Positions 1 through 8,086 of a DNA stretch of 64,000 nucleotides are shown piece after piece. A program made the translations under genes and the position numbers. Below the pieces are notes generated by a model that did not search any database, was not told where the DNA came from, and saw nothing but the letters and a program-made list of their open reading frames with translations. Location: assembly GCA_025454405.1 (NCBI GenBank), contig JALOON010000040.1, forward strand, positions 1 through 64,000, written 5' to 3'. Source of the DNA: Oscillatoriaceae cyanobacterium Prado104. Its GTDB lineage: Bacteria; Cyanobacteriota; Cyanobacteriia; Cyanobacteriales; Microcoleaceae. The number at the start of each line of letters is the position of its first letter. The first letter of the stretch is position 1.

Positions 1-32
1 GTTGCCTTTACGAACCGTTGCCTTTACGAACC
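1..32. repeat. Two tandem copies of a 16-bp unit
   Basis: The unit GTTGCCTTTACGAACC occurs twice head to tail at the window edge. It may be the end of a longer array lying outside the window. No function is evident. Confidence 0.8.
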
Positions 33-89
33 TAGGATTTTAGGAGTCTTTAGCGGGTGTGGGGAGACAGGGGTCAAAATTGACTGTAC

Positions 90-269
90 CTAGAGCATAC
101 CAGATGTCGGCTCGCGATCGGGCGGATTTTTAGCAGCCATCACCGCGTCGTAGGGCCCTGGTTGCGGTTCGCCGTTAGTTTCGTACTCGCGTATAGGCCC
201 TGAAAAGCTTTGCGAGGTAGTAAGTCGAACGGCTTTTGCGAATACAGTTCGATACTTGGTTTTTGTCAT
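90..269 (-). CDS. Small unrecognised protein, 59 aa
   Basis: An ATG at 269 is preceded at good spacing by GGAG (minus-strand context GAAGGAGAAAATCA), and the frame runs 59 codons to TAG at 90. The protein is basic at the N-terminus (MTKTKYRTVFAKAVRL) and rich in Pro, Gly and Glu in its second half (GEPQPGPYDAV, NPPDREPTSGML). It has no cysteine, membrane segment or recognisable domain. The strong ribosome binding site is the main reason to list it; the composition looks like a short, largely disordered peptide. It is divergent from the EAL gene at 674. I do not recognise the family. Confidence 0.45.
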   Translation of the reverse strand: MTKTKYRTVFAKAVRLTTSQSFSGPIREYETNGEPQPGPYDAVMAAKNPPDREPTSGML

Positions 270-673
270 TGATTTTCTCCTTCAAACTGTTTCAGGATTG
301 ACTCTATTTTCACTTTGCCATCTGCGAACTAAGGAATCAAAAAACGAGCAACTGTAGTTGCTATTTAGAGAAAAGAGCTTACATATTGAGGTGTAAATAA
401 TAAGAACAACAGTAGAATATTGAGTTATCTCCTTACCTTTATCTCGCCCAGTGTATTTAAATACATAAACGCTTAAAATTTAGTGATTTTTCCGCACTTG
501 AAAGCGAGGTTTCCTTATATTCGATCGGACATTCAATTTAGATTATTAATCTATTTCTTTAACAGCAGTAACTAAAACTTGTATATCTTGAGAGAGATGA
601 ATTAATAGCTGAATTAGCCTATAATTCCCGATTAGTCTTTCTAACATTCCCTATAAAACTTAAGGAGATTCTC
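270..673. other. Intergenic region between divergent genes
   Basis: About 400 bp between the 59-aa ORF (leftward) and the EAL gene (rightward), so promoters for both should lie here. It is AT-rich with no ORF of note, no clear stem-loop and no tRNA. The only firm site is the AAGGAG ribosome binding site at about 662-667 for the GTG at 674. Confidence 0.5.
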
Positions 674-1798
674 GTGCAAATAAGTAGTAAAGCCTTCGGC
701 TCCTGTTCTCGCTGTGAAAATCTATTCAATAAAATAGAGGGCAGCGGAGGTTTATACTTATGGTTTCCCGTATCGCACATTTTGAATAAGGTGATTTCTG
801 CGCTGGCAAAGACCGATCTGGAATGCCTGCTTTTGGAAGAGGGGAGATGTTTGTACGTTATGCTTAATGGCACAGCGAGGGAAAAGTTTAACGAGACAGC
901 ACAGTCGGTACTTACAAATCAGGAATTAAAAGAGACAAAAGTTTTATGGATGCGCGAACAGGAACAACCGAAACTGGGCGATTTTTCTCGGATAACGTCC
1001 TTAGACTTTTTTATTAACTTAAGCCAGTCTAATTGGCTGTTAGATTTAATGTCTCAAGAACGGCTTACTACGCATTTTCAGCCGATCGTTCACTGTTCGG
1101 ATACTTCTAAAATTTTTGCATACGAAGCGCTGCTGCGGGGAATTGACGAGCGGGGAAATTTAATTCCTCCGGGCAAGCTTTTTTCTCAAGCAGAATCGGC
1201 GGGTATCATTTTTCAATTAGATGCTTTAGCGCGGACTCGTGCGATCCGCGAAGCTAAAACGCACGATATCGAAGAACTACTTTTTATTAATTTTTCTCCG
1301 ACTTCCGTGTACGATCCGGCTACGTGCTTGCGCAGGACAGTGCAGGCTATTGATGAATCGGGAATTCCTCACAGTAATATTGTTTTTGAAGTAGCAGAAT
1401 CCCAACACCCCCCGGATATCGCTCATTTGATTAAGATTCTTAAATTTTACCGAGACGCGGGATTTTTAATTGCTTTGGATGATTTTGGCAGCGGTTCTTC
1501 TAATTTAAATTTGATGCATCAGTTGCGTCCCGATTTTATTAAGTTAGATATGCAATTAATTCGCAACGTACATCAAGATTATTATAAAGCACTAATTACT
1601 GAAAAAATGTTAGAAATTGCCGGGGGTCTGGAAATTAAAACTGTTGCTGAAGGTGTGGAAACTGTAGAAGAGTTAGAGTGGGTGCGGGAAAGGGGAGCGT
1701 CTTTTGTTCAAGGTTATTTGATTGCTAAACCAGCTTCTCCACCAATAAAAGTTACTAGAAATATTGGTGGTGTAGAACCTGTTGCTGTCTCTGTTTGA
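674..1798 (+). CDS. EAL-domain cyclic-di-GMP phosphodiesterase
   Basis: A 374-aa cytosolic protein starting at GTG 674, which has an AAGGAG ribosome binding site 7 bases upstream. Residues 1-115 are an uncharacterised N-terminal region with a CSRC pair at 11-14. The EAL domain fills about 130-365. The metal and substrate residues expected of an active phosphodiesterase are visible: Glu151 in EALLRG, Asn in FINFSP, Glu in FEVAES, the Asp pair in LDDFGSG, Lys in FIKLD, Glu in AEGVET and Gln in VQGYL. It should therefore hydrolyse c-di-GMP to pGpG. There is no GGDEF domain, receiver or transmembrane segment, so the input must come through the N-terminal region or a partner. It appears monocistronic. 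Confidence 0.9.
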   Translation: MQISSKAFGSCSRCENLFNKIEGSGGLYLWFPVSHILNKVISALAKTDLECLLLEEGRCLYVMLNGTAREKFNETAQSVLTNQELKETKVLWMREQEQPKLGDFSRITSLDFFINLSQSNWLLDLMSQERLTTHFQPIVHCSDTSKIFAYEALLRGIDERGNLIPPGKLFSQAESAGIIFQLDALARTRAIREAKTHDIEELLFINFSPTSVYDPATCLRRTVQAIDESGIPHSNIVFEVAESQHPPDIAHLIKILKFYRDAGFLIALDDFGSGSSNLNLMHQLRPDFIKLDMQLIRNVHQDYYKALITEKMLEIAGGLEIKTVAEGVETVEELEWVRERGASFVQGYLIAKPASPPIKVTRNIGGVEPVAVSV

Positions 1799-1958
1799 GC
1801 GGTCTCGGACGCATCAAGCTCGAAGAAAACGGGTTTTCGATCGTTTCTAGGGATACAGCTAAGTATTTTTGTAAAAAAACGGTTTTCGATCGCCCCTTGG
1901 TAATTCCGATGAATCAAATGTTGGCAGTTGCCAAAAAGCGCAACCGCCAACGAGTGTT

Positions 1959-2870
1959 TTAAACACTCAAATTGCGGCGTAAAAAGCTTTCTACAGATTC
2001 CATCTTCATGCCGTAGATTGATTCTAAGTTTTTCACTTCTTCGGGGGTGCAGAAAAACTCGTTAGCCAGCAATACCCGCAACGTTCCCAAGCCTTTTTGA
2101 GCTTGAGGATTCAACAAACCCAAGACATTGCGCAGTCCGTCAAATACCACCAGCGGCGGGTTAATTACCACAGGTTCGCGATCGAACAATTGTCCGAAAA
2201 TGCGGGCAATGTCGTCTCTGGTCAGCACATCCGGGCCGCCGACTGGTAAAATTTTGTTGCGCGCGCCTTCGACTGTTGGCGACTCGACAGCAATCTTTGC
2301 TAAGTCATCGGTACTGACAATTGAAGTGCGATTTTTGCCGTCGCCAATTAGCAGGTAAAGTCCGGTTTCTCGAAACCTTTCTGCTAGCGGCAACAAGCTT
2401 GAAGCAAAACCGGCCGGTCGCAAAATGGTATAATTCAATCCGCTATTTTGCAGGTATTTTTCGACTTCCCGCTTGGCTTTAAATACTGCGGAATCTTCGT
2501 ATCCCCGATCGACTCCCAGTACGGAAATAAAGACAAAGTGCTGCACTCCGGCTGCTTTGGCGCAGTCGATCAGTTCGATGTTGGCGCGGTAATGCACTGC
2601 TTGAACGTCACCGCCCGTGCCGTGGGTGCTGATGATATATTGCACTCCTTGGCAGGCTTTTTGAATGTCTTTGTCTTGTTTCAAGTCGCCGATAAAAATT
2701 TCGGCACCGCGATTTTCTAGTTCAGAGTAGCGAGATGCGAGGCGAATAAATGCGCGGACAGGCTTTTCTTGCTGTCTGATTTCTCGTACAATTCGGCGGC
2801 CTAGTGCGCCTGTTGCTCCAGTTACTAAGAACATGATTTTTTGTTGTTGGTTGTTATCGAGATTTGGCAC
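1959..2870 (-). CDS. NmrA-like/SDR-family NAD(P)-binding protein
   Basis: An atypical short-chain dehydrogenase of the NmrA/NAD(P)H-binding group, 303 aa from a GTG at 2870 or 291 aa from the ATG at 2834. The Rossmann dinucleotide motif is at the start of the shorter form (FLVTGATGALGRRIVREI), followed by a second strand with Arg for the NADP phosphate (PVRAFIRLASR) and a GDL strand end (IFIGDLKQD). Family members usually begin within a few residues of the glycine motif, so the ATG at 2834 is the likelier start, although neither start has a good ribosome binding site. No classical YxxxK active site is evident, as is common in NmrA-type proteins, so catalysis is not assured. The substrate is unknown. 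Confidence 0.8.
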   Translation of the reverse strand: MPNLDNNQQQKIMFLVTGATGALGRRIVREIRQQEKPVRAFIRLASRYSELENRGAEIFIGDLKQDKDIQKACQGVQYIISTHGTGGDVQAVHYRANIELIDCAKAAGVQHFVFISVLGVDRGYEDSAVFKAKREVEKYLQNSGLNYTILRPAGFASSLLPLAERFRETGLYLLIGDGKNRTSIVSTDDLAKIAVESPTVEGARNKILPVGGPDVLTRDDIARIFGQLFDREPVVINPPLVVFDGLRNVLGLLNPQAQKGLGTLRVLLANEFFCTPEEVKNLESIYGMKMESVESFLRRNLSV

Positions 2871-2884
2871 TTACCCAATATTCC

Positions 2885-3067
2885 GGCAGGGGTTTAAACC
2901 CCTGCCTCATAGCTTAAGTCCTCTGAAAGAGGACTGAGGAGTTTATTGAGATTGGAGCAAGATGCAAGATGGGTTTTTATTAATTTTATAACTCACAATT
3001 TAAATTTCGACAATCCGATCTGTCATAGGTGCAGAGAAACCGGGTTTCTTCAAGAAACCCGGTTTCT
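2885..3067. repeat. Two palindromic intergenic repeats
   Basis: Three stem-loop sequences occupy the gap. A perfect palindrome centred on GGGGTTTAAACCCC lies at 2885-2906. AGTCCTCTGAAAGAGGACT follows at 2917-2935, joined to the first by a CTCATAGC stretch. The pair AGAAACCGGGTTTCTT / AAGAAACCCGGTTTCT is at 3034-3067. The first two belong to the family seen again at 37.3-37.5 kb. The last belongs to the AAACCGGGTTT family found at 14.4, 20.7, 32.5 and 39.1 kb. Confidence 0.75.
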
Positions 3068-3109
3068 GGGATGTGCTCGATCGACTTGCAATCTGCTGTA
3101 ACTCATAAA

Positions 3110-3895
3110 TCAAATTTCGACAATTACGGGGGCGTGGTCGCTGGGTTTGACTAATTTTCTGGGTTCGATATCTATTGTAGAGTTTTTGGCTCGATCGTAC
3201 AGGGTTGGGCTGAGATAATGGTGGTCAATTCTCCAACCTTTATTGCGGCCAAATGCGCCGGCGCGATAATCCCACCAGCTATAATGACCGCCTTCCGAGG
3301 TGAATTTGCGAAAGGCATCTTTTAATCCTAATTCGGTAATTTCTGTTAGCGCTTGGCGTTCGGCTGCTGATAAACCGACTAAGTTGGCACAGGCTTTGGG
3401 ATTGTGAATATCTCGATCTTCCGGCACTATGTTAAAGTCGCCGCAAATGCACAAATTTGGAAATTTGTCTAGGGCTACTTTGAGATATTCTTTGAGCAGT
3501 TCGAGCCAGCTTAGTTTGTAAAAATATTTATCGCAGCCGACTTCGGAACCGTTGGGAACGTAGGCGGAAATAACGCAAATATCGCCGACAATTCCGGTGA
3601 TGAGGCGTTTTTGTTCGTCAAAGCCTCCGGCGGTTTCTGCGCCGAGAATGGGGGAAAATCCGGTGCTGATTTGGGAGATGGGTTCTCGGCTGAGAATGGC
3701 GACGCCGTTGTAGGATTTTTGACCGGAAAAGTAGCAGTTGTAGCCGAGGTTGGTGAAGGGCGCGATCGGAAATTCTTTGTCTGTGACTTTGGTTTCTTGC
3801 AAGCAGAGAATTTCTGTTGGGTTGGCTTGCAACCAGTTTGTAACTTGTTCGAGGCGGGTGCGAATTGAGTTGACGTTCCAGGTGGCGATTTTCAT
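3110..3895 (-). CDS. xth: Exodeoxyribonuclease III (AP endonuclease)
   Basis: A 261-aa member of the Mg-dependent exonuclease-endonuclease-phosphatase family that nicks DNA at abasic sites and degrades 3' ends in base excision repair. Motifs run in order: MKIATWNVNSIRTRL at the N-terminus, LQETK with the metal-binding Glu, GVAILSRE, GDFNIVPEDRDIHNP with catalytic Asp and Asn, WRIDHHYLS, and the C-terminal SDHAPVIVEI with the Asp-His pair. The frame is open 14 codons further upstream, but MKIATWN is the family's start. The ATG at 3895 overlaps the stop of the short upstream ORF in a TAATG arrangement, so translation may be coupled. Length is normal. Confidence 0.95.
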   Translation of the reverse strand: MKIATWNVNSIRTRLEQVTNWLQANPTEILCLQETKVTDKEFPIAPFTNLGYNCYFSGQKSYNGVAILSREPISQISTGFSPILGAETAGGFDEQKRLITGIVGDICVISAYVPNGSEVGCDKYFYKLSWLELLKEYLKVALDKFPNLCICGDFNIVPEDRDIHNPKACANLVGLSAAERQALTEITELGLKDAFRKFTSEGGHYSWWDYRAGAFGRNKGWRIDHHYLSPTLYDRAKNSTIDIEPRKLVKPSDHAPVIVEI

Positions 3896-4059
3896 TAATC
3901 TAGCAATCCTAAATGTAATGCGAGCATCAGCCGCCAAGTTTTGGGTTCTGGCGCGTAGATCCAGAGAGCCGAATCAACTGATAAATTTGCTGCGTTGAGA
4001 GCGTTTATTAGTCTTTTACCTTCTTCTATTTCTTGACTTACCAATGTTGCTGTAGCCAT
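3895..4059 (-). CDS. Truncated partner of the HEPN gene, 54 aa
   Basis: This short frame starts at ATG 4059, inside the last codons of the HEPN gene (22-bp overlap), and ends in TAATG on the exonuclease start. It begins MATATLVSQEIEEGKRLI and continues NAANLSVDSALWIYAPEPK and TWRLMLALHLGLLD. The first 45 residues look like the N-terminus of a longer protein (roughly 140-150 aa as I recall) that accompanies HEPN proteins in bacteria; the expected remainder is absent. The overlap with HEPN preserves the usual two-gene order. I read it as a 3'-truncated gene whose end was replaced by the exonuclease gene. Whether the stub is made is unknown. Confidence 0.5.
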   Translation of the reverse strand: MATATLVSQEIEEGKRLINALNAANLSVDSALWIYAPEPKTWRLMLALHLGLLD

Positions 4060-4394
4060 TGTAAAACTCCGTGAGTGGGGTCAGTAATTGCTGAATAAAT
4101 ATTGAGGGCTTTTTGTCGGTCATGTTTTTGGTAACGGCTTTCTTCTGACCAGTCTTTAATCTCTAACCATCGCACTGAAAAATTAGGGTCGTTGAGGAGA
4201 GACTTTAACTCTTTATCAAGTTTAGCAACTTTAACCAGTTTTTCTAAATCGTGGGTGTAACTGTCCAGCACATTTTTCTTGTCAGGAAAATCAAATTTAT
4301 GAGTTTGCTTGGCAATGCAAGCCTTTAAAGCGCATTCGATGACATAACCGCTTAGGTAGTAAGCACCTGAGTATTGACGATTTTTGAGCAGCAC
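4038..4394 (-). CDS. HEPN-domain protein, 5' end damaged or non-canonical start
   Basis: A 118-aa HEPN-type helical protein from GTG 4394. The characteristic start of the fold is visible: a basic helix, then GAYYLSGYVIECALKACIAK, followed by a helix pair and SRYQKHDRQKALNIYSAI near the end. HEPN proteins are often RNases or partners of nucleotidyltransferases in toxin-antitoxin and defence modules. The HEPN-like reading (LALIRLKEVEV) continues upstream of the GTG for 14 codons to a TAG at 4437-4439 without any ATG, GTG or TTG. The natural N-terminus therefore seems to have been cut or shifted out of frame. The downstream partner gene is also truncated, so the pair is probably decaying. Confidence 0.65.
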   Translation of the reverse strand: MLLKNRQYSGAYYLSGYVIECALKACIAKQTHKFDFPDKKNVLDSYTHDLEKLVKVAKLDKELKSLLNDPNFSVRWLEIKDWSEESRYQKHDRQKALNIYSAITDPTHGVLQWLQQHW

Positions 4395-4611
4395 TTCTAC
4401 TTCTTTAAGTCGAATGAGTGCTAGGTTCTTTAAATCCTACCTATTCAAAAGTTTAGCATACCTCCATAAAATCTTACTATCTTACCTCTAGTTTAGCAGA
4501 CTCAGGAATTACTCGATACCAAAGAAACCGATTTTTTTGCCTCTTTAAAATCTCCAAAGCAGTATTTCATAAAAAAGCGGTTTGTGCGTCATCGACTAAA
4601 GTTGATAATTA

Positions 4612-6039
4612 TCAATTTTTGTTGCGGGTTTTGTTTATTATATATTCTCCGATCGCGCGTTCGATCGTAAAGTGCGATCGACCGTTTTGTTTGACTGTTT
4701 CAACTAATGACCTGCGTCCTAAAGATTGCATGACTTTCAAGATTTCTGGCGGTGATAGTTGCAGGTTTTCCGGTATTTGGGAAATGTCGGCTGGTGCGGG
4801 GGTACTTGCCAGCCAAGAGATAACTTGTTGTTCGGATTCGGTGAGTCGATCGAAATGCTGTTGCAGCAAAGATTCTATGTCTCCTAAAAATAGGGGTTTA
4901 TAGGATAGGAATTCGGAAACGCTGCCGCCGAATAAATCTTGAATCGAAGTTGCCATTATATTTAACCATAAAGGATTACCTCGGTAAAGGTCGATTAGTT
5001 CTAACCATCGATCGGGTTCTGCTAAACCTTTTTCTATAAATATCTCTTGTGCTTCCGGACCTAAACCGTTGAGTTGCAGGGATTTGCAGGGGCGGTTTTC
5101 GCCTTCTAAGGCAGCGATTTCTCTGGGTTTTTCCCAACTTAAAAGGATGAGGCTACTGTTATGGGATGATTCTGTTAGTTGTTTGAAAAATGTACCGTAA
5201 TTTTCATATCCCGATCGATAGTTTCCAGCGAGTTGTTGAGGAGTGAAAATCGTTTGCAGGTCATCGAGGATGATGAGACAGCGGGATGAACGCAAATATT
5301 CTAGTAGGGGCAATCCCCCCGTGGTTGCCCTTTCTTCGGCGGGGGCGGGCACGGGGGAACCCCCTCCGCTAGACGCTCCGCCCCTACTGAGGAATTGAAT
5401 TAAGTTTGTTTGGAGTGTTTGCAGGGGTGGAGAATTGCGGAGACTGCGGTAAATAATATAATCGAATTCCTGTTGAATTTGCGGGATTAGTTGGAGAGTA
5501 AGGGCGGTTTTGCCAATACCGAATAAGCCGTATATCGCGATGAGACGGGTGCGGTTTTCCAAAATCCACTGTTTGAGGGTGGTGAGTTCGGATGTGCGGT
5601 TATAGAATAAGTTGGGTTCTGGTGCATCGGATAAGTCCAATCGCAGTTTGGGCTGACTGTTGCTAGAGTTTTCCTGATTTTGCTTCTCTAAGTTTGGGGT
5701 TTCTAAGGATTCAGGATGATTTCCACAAATCTTGAATTTACCAACTTGTGCATTGTCGCCAAAATGTGATGAAACTATCGAAAATTGCCATCTTTCCACT
5801 GTATATGCAAAGTTAGATTGATTGATGTCTTCACCTAATGTTTCCGATAGAAGTTTCCATAATTTTGCTGCGACTTTCTTGACATGAGGTTCGCTACGGT
5901 GACAGGTTTTGGCAATTTCCGGGTATTTCTGGCGTTGCCAAGTACCGCGTAATATACCTTCTTGTAGGTGATTGAGGTGTTTTCCTGTCTTAGCGAATAC
6001 GAGATCGTCAGCCAATTTTAAGACTTCTTGAACGTCCAT
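4612..6039 (-). CDS. NB-ARC ATPase with N-terminal cyanobacterial HTH domain
   Basis: A 475-aa STAND-type ATPase. Residues 1-85 form the DNA-binding-like domain typical of cyanobacterial NB-ARC/WD40 proteins (MDVQEVLKLADDLVFAKTGK, then EIAKTCHRSEPHVKKVAAKL). The NB-ARC part has Walker A IYGLFGIGKTALTLQL, Walker B RCLIILDDLQTIF and a winged-helix region near the end (SQIPENLQLSPPEILKVMQ). Many relatives carry WD40 repeats after this point; here the protein ends at TRNKN with no repeats, so it is either a short family form or truncated. Between Walker A and B a Gly/Ala/Pro-rich stretch (RGGASSGGGSPVPAPAEE) corresponds exactly to an inserted palindromic DNA element at 5303-5388. The likely role is an intracellular signal or danger sensor; its ligand is unknown. 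Confidence 0.85.
   Translation of the reverse strand: MDVQEVLKLADDLVFAKTGKHLNHLQEGILRGTWQRQKYPEIAKTCHRSEPHVKKVAAKLWKLLSETLGEDINQSNFAYTVERWQFSIVSSHFGDNAQVGKFKICGNHPESLETPNLEKQNQENSSNSQPKLRLDLSDAPEPNLFYNRTSELTTLKQWILENRTRLIAIYGLFGIGKTALTLQLIPQIQQEFDYIIYRSLRNSPPLQTLQTNLIQFLSRGGASSGGGSPVPAPAEERATTGGLPLLEYLRSSRCLIILDDLQTIFTPQQLAGNYRSGYENYGTFFKQLTESSHNSSLILLSWEKPREIAALEGENRPCKSLQLNGLGPEAQEIFIEKGLAEPDRWLELIDLYRGNPLWLNIMATSIQDLFGGSVSEFLSYKPLFLGDIESLLQQHFDRLTESEQQVISWLASTPAPADISQIPENLQLSPPEILKVMQSLGRRSLVETVKQNGRSHFTIERAIGEYIINKTRNKN
5303..5388. mobile_element. 86-bp inverted-repeat element inside the NB-ARC gene
   Basis: The ends AGTAGGGGC and GCCCCTACT are perfect inverted repeats. Inside lies a GC-rich sequence with further short palindromes (GGGGCAATCCCCCC, GGGGGAACCCCC). 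It keeps the reading frame open and adds about 28 residues between Walker A and Walker B. It has the look of a non-coding palindromic repeat (MITE or REP type) that landed in a coding region. Confidence 0.65.
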
Positions 6040-6305
6040 AGGTGGAGTAGGGAGGTTGGTTTTGCCTATTCTATCCTACTCTATCCTACCGTTTGATACT
6101 TTAGCAACTAAATCCTACTTTATCCTATTGATTGAAATCAGGAAAGGTAAAAAAAAGCCTACTAAATCCTATTGATTTGATTGGATATGAGTATATATTT
6201 TAAATATACTAAAAGATGAGACTGCAAGAACAGTCTATAAAGATAGCAAAAGTCTATATCCGGCTGCGCTCTTAGTAGGCAATTCTAACTAAACAAGAGG
6301 TAATT

Positions 6306-6872
6306 TTGATGCTGAACAGTAATGACGAAGAAAAAGCCAGAAACTTTTTGAAAGAATTTACAGAAAGATTAGGAACAGCAAGGGATAGAAAATTTACGTT
6401 TCTCTTCCTGGGGCGTACAAGAGTTGGCAAGTTAAGAACTGTTAACACCTTGAAAGCATCTTGCCTGATGACAACATTAATAGCTTCGGTCGGCGCGTTA
6501 GTAGCAATTGGTGTTATTAGTGAAACTGCTTTAGCTTTGCCAAGACGAGAAATCTACAAAATTTCTGATATAAACCAGAACGATATAGACGTCTTTTGCA
6601 GAGGTAAGTATGGAGATTATACATCTGCTCGCCTCGATTCAGGGAATGATGTTGTTATCTGTGCGTCACGGCAATTGAGCGAGCAGAATACTCGGCAGAC
6701 TGAATTTGGAACAGGTGGAGCAACTATCACCAATGGTACCACAAACAATGGTGAGCAGTGGATCGAGCAGCGTCATCATCTCTCGGAGGTTTGTGAGCAT
6801 AAGCATCCGCACAAGGGTACTTGGGTTGGCGACGGGGGACGTTCTTGTTATGATAGCTACTGGAAGTGGTAA
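6306..6872 (+). CDS. Chimeric ORF: GTPase-like stub joined to a secreted protein
   Basis: A 188-aa frame preceded by AAGAGG. Residues 1-45 resemble the start of a dynamin/Ras-like GTPase: a charged helix, then FTFLFLGRTRVGKLRTVNTL, which reads as a degraded P-loop (GRTGVGKSSTVNTL would be normal). Residues 49-80 form a signal peptide or membrane anchor (LIASVGALVAIGVISETALA followed by LPRRE). The remainder is a hydrophilic domain with four cysteines (VFCRGKYG, VVICAS, SEVCEH, SCYDSY) that I do not recognise. The secreted protein probably once had its own start, at TTG 6450 or ATG 6468, and the GTPase 5' end was fused to it. Expression as one protein is doubtful. Confidence 0.5.
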   Translation: MMLNSNDEEKARNFLKEFTERLGTARDRKFTFLFLGRTRVGKLRTVNTLKASCLMTTLIASVGALVAIGVISETALALPRREIYKISDINQNDIDVFCRGKYGDYTSARLDSGNDVVICASRQLSEQNTRQTEFGTGGATITNGTTNNGEQWIEQRHHLSEVCEHKHPHKGTWVGDGGRSCYDSYWKW

Positions 6873-7109
6873 ACTCAATATCCACTATGCGAGTTGCCTT
6901 CAAAATAAGCAAATGCAACTCAGTAAAAGTGATATCGCTCATAAACATTAAGGAAAAAGGCGATTCTGCCAAGGCAAATTTGCTTTGTCGGATCGCATTT
7001 TTTAATGCTAGAGCGATCGCTTTTCAATTTAGAAATAACCAAAAGGCGATCGCCCATCATCTCCCATTTTCTAAAAAGTGCGATCGCCCTAACTACTAGA
7101 TCGATTAAC
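6873..7109. other. Intergenic region with HIP1-bounded palindrome
   Basis: Non-coding stretch holding GCGATCGC sites at about 7013, 7047 and 7080. The last two bracket a CATCATCTCCCATTTTCT segment, one member of the HIP1-bounded palindrome family seen at several gene ends in this window. Confidence 0.5.
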
Positions 7110-7225
7110 CTATTTTACTGCGACAGCTAACTGCAACCCCAATTTATCTAGGAGAGTTATCAAAGCATAAATTTCCTCGCCCCCACTCTCAGACAACATT
7201 CGATCGAGCTTCTCATATATAGAGA
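7110..7225 (-). pseudogene. Remnant of a HigA-like (COG3636-type) antitoxin
   Basis: Reading leftward, the frame SIYEKLDRMLSESGGEEIYA followed by LITLLDKLGLQLAVAVK ends at TAG 7110. This matches the C-terminal recognition helix and LLDALGLRLAV-type ending of small Xre antitoxins of the HigA/COG3636 group. The N-terminal two-thirds is missing and the frame is joined, slightly out of phase, to the truncated gene at 7384. It cannot be functional by itself. Confidence 0.45.
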
Positions 7226-7384
7226 ATGTTTAACATCAATGAGCAACTGACAGGCTTTGACAAAAGCAACGGGCGAAACTGGCAATGCACCATAGGAATC
7301 CCAGTCAGCTTCTAGTTGAGTAAGTTGCGTCAAACGCTCTAATATTGGATCTAAGGAAACATCAGTTAATGTTGTTTGAGACAT
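7160..7384 (-). pseudogene. Truncated cyanobacterial hypothetical protein
   Basis: The first 45 residues (MSQTTLTDVSLDPILERLTQ, then LEADWDSYGALPVSPVAF) look like the N-terminus of a conserved cyanobacterial protein that is normally longer. After IDVKHSLY the frame passes a short TATATAT run and loses similarity (MRSSIECCLRVGARKFML). The sequence beyond encodes an antitoxin remnant in another frame. I read it as a recombination junction plus frameshift rather than a real 74-aa product. Confidence 0.45.
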
Positions 7385-7453
7385 GGGTTTTACAAATTTA
7401 ATTATTTATATTATAACATATTTATTGTATAAAAATGTTTGGAAGGGACAATT

Positions 7454-8086
7454 TTAGACTGAGGTTTCTTCTTTGACACGGGCAGAATAATATTTTTTCA
7501 TCGATTCTTGAGAAATAATGGTATGACAAAATTCGTCTCTCGGCAAATCCCCTCTCGCTTCCAGCCAAGGCATTTCACTGCAAATTAGGCGTTCCAAAGT
7601 TTCATCATCATACTCAAAATAAGCCTCAGCAACTTCTTCGAGAAATTCCTCGATTTGTTCGGGAAGTTGCGGTCGATCGACTTTTTCTGAAATTGCTTCC
7701 CAACTAAATTGACTTGTATATTGCTCTAATAACGCTGGAACTACTGGGCCGTTAACCCACGCTTCAAAATCGGAATTAAAAAGAGGCGTTCCATAAATTG
7801 CTAAATCCCAAGCTTGAGCGTAATACAGGAGTTTTTGTAGCTTGTAGGCGTTGATTTCTACATCGGATTGCGAGGCTAACCAAATAAAATAATTTGCAAT
7901 CTCCCGATCGCTCAGTGTTTCCGAATCGATCGAAACTGCAACAACTTTCAGTTGACCCTTAGCTAGATGTTCCAATAGTTCAGCAACAGACAAGTTGAAT
8001 TGTTCAGCAATTTGCTCGATTTTTTGCCATACAGGATAATTTACAGTTACTTGATATTCAGTTTTAATTGAGTGAGCTTGAGTCAT
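7454..8086 (-). CDS. Panacea (SocA/DUF4065) domain protein with N-terminal DNA-binding-like domain
   Basis: A 210-aa protein from ATG 8086. Residues 1-50 form a small helical N-terminal module (YQVTVNYPVWQKIEQIAEQF, LSVAELLEHLAKGQLKVVAV). Residues 60-205 show the Panacea/SocA signature: IANYFIWLASQSDVEINAYK, LQKLLYYAQAWDLAIYGTPL, FEAWVNGPVVPALLEQY and a C-terminal acidic region. Panacea domains act as hyperpromiscuous antitoxins or proteolytic adaptors and normally sit next to their toxin. Here the adjacent genes are a truncated ORF and an antitoxin remnant, so the toxin is missing or was lost. It may also be a stand-alone GepA-like protein. Confidence 0.75.
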   Translation of the reverse strand: MTQAHSIKTEYQVTVNYPVWQKIEQIAEQFNLSVAELLEHLAKGQLKVVAVSIDSETLSDREIANYFIWLASQSDVEINAYKLQKLLYYAQAWDLAIYGTPLFNSDFEAWVNGPVVPALLEQYTSQFSWEAISEKVDRPQLPEQIEEFLEEVAEAYFEYDDETLERLICSEMPWLEARGDLPRDEFCHTIISQESMKKYYSARVKEETSV

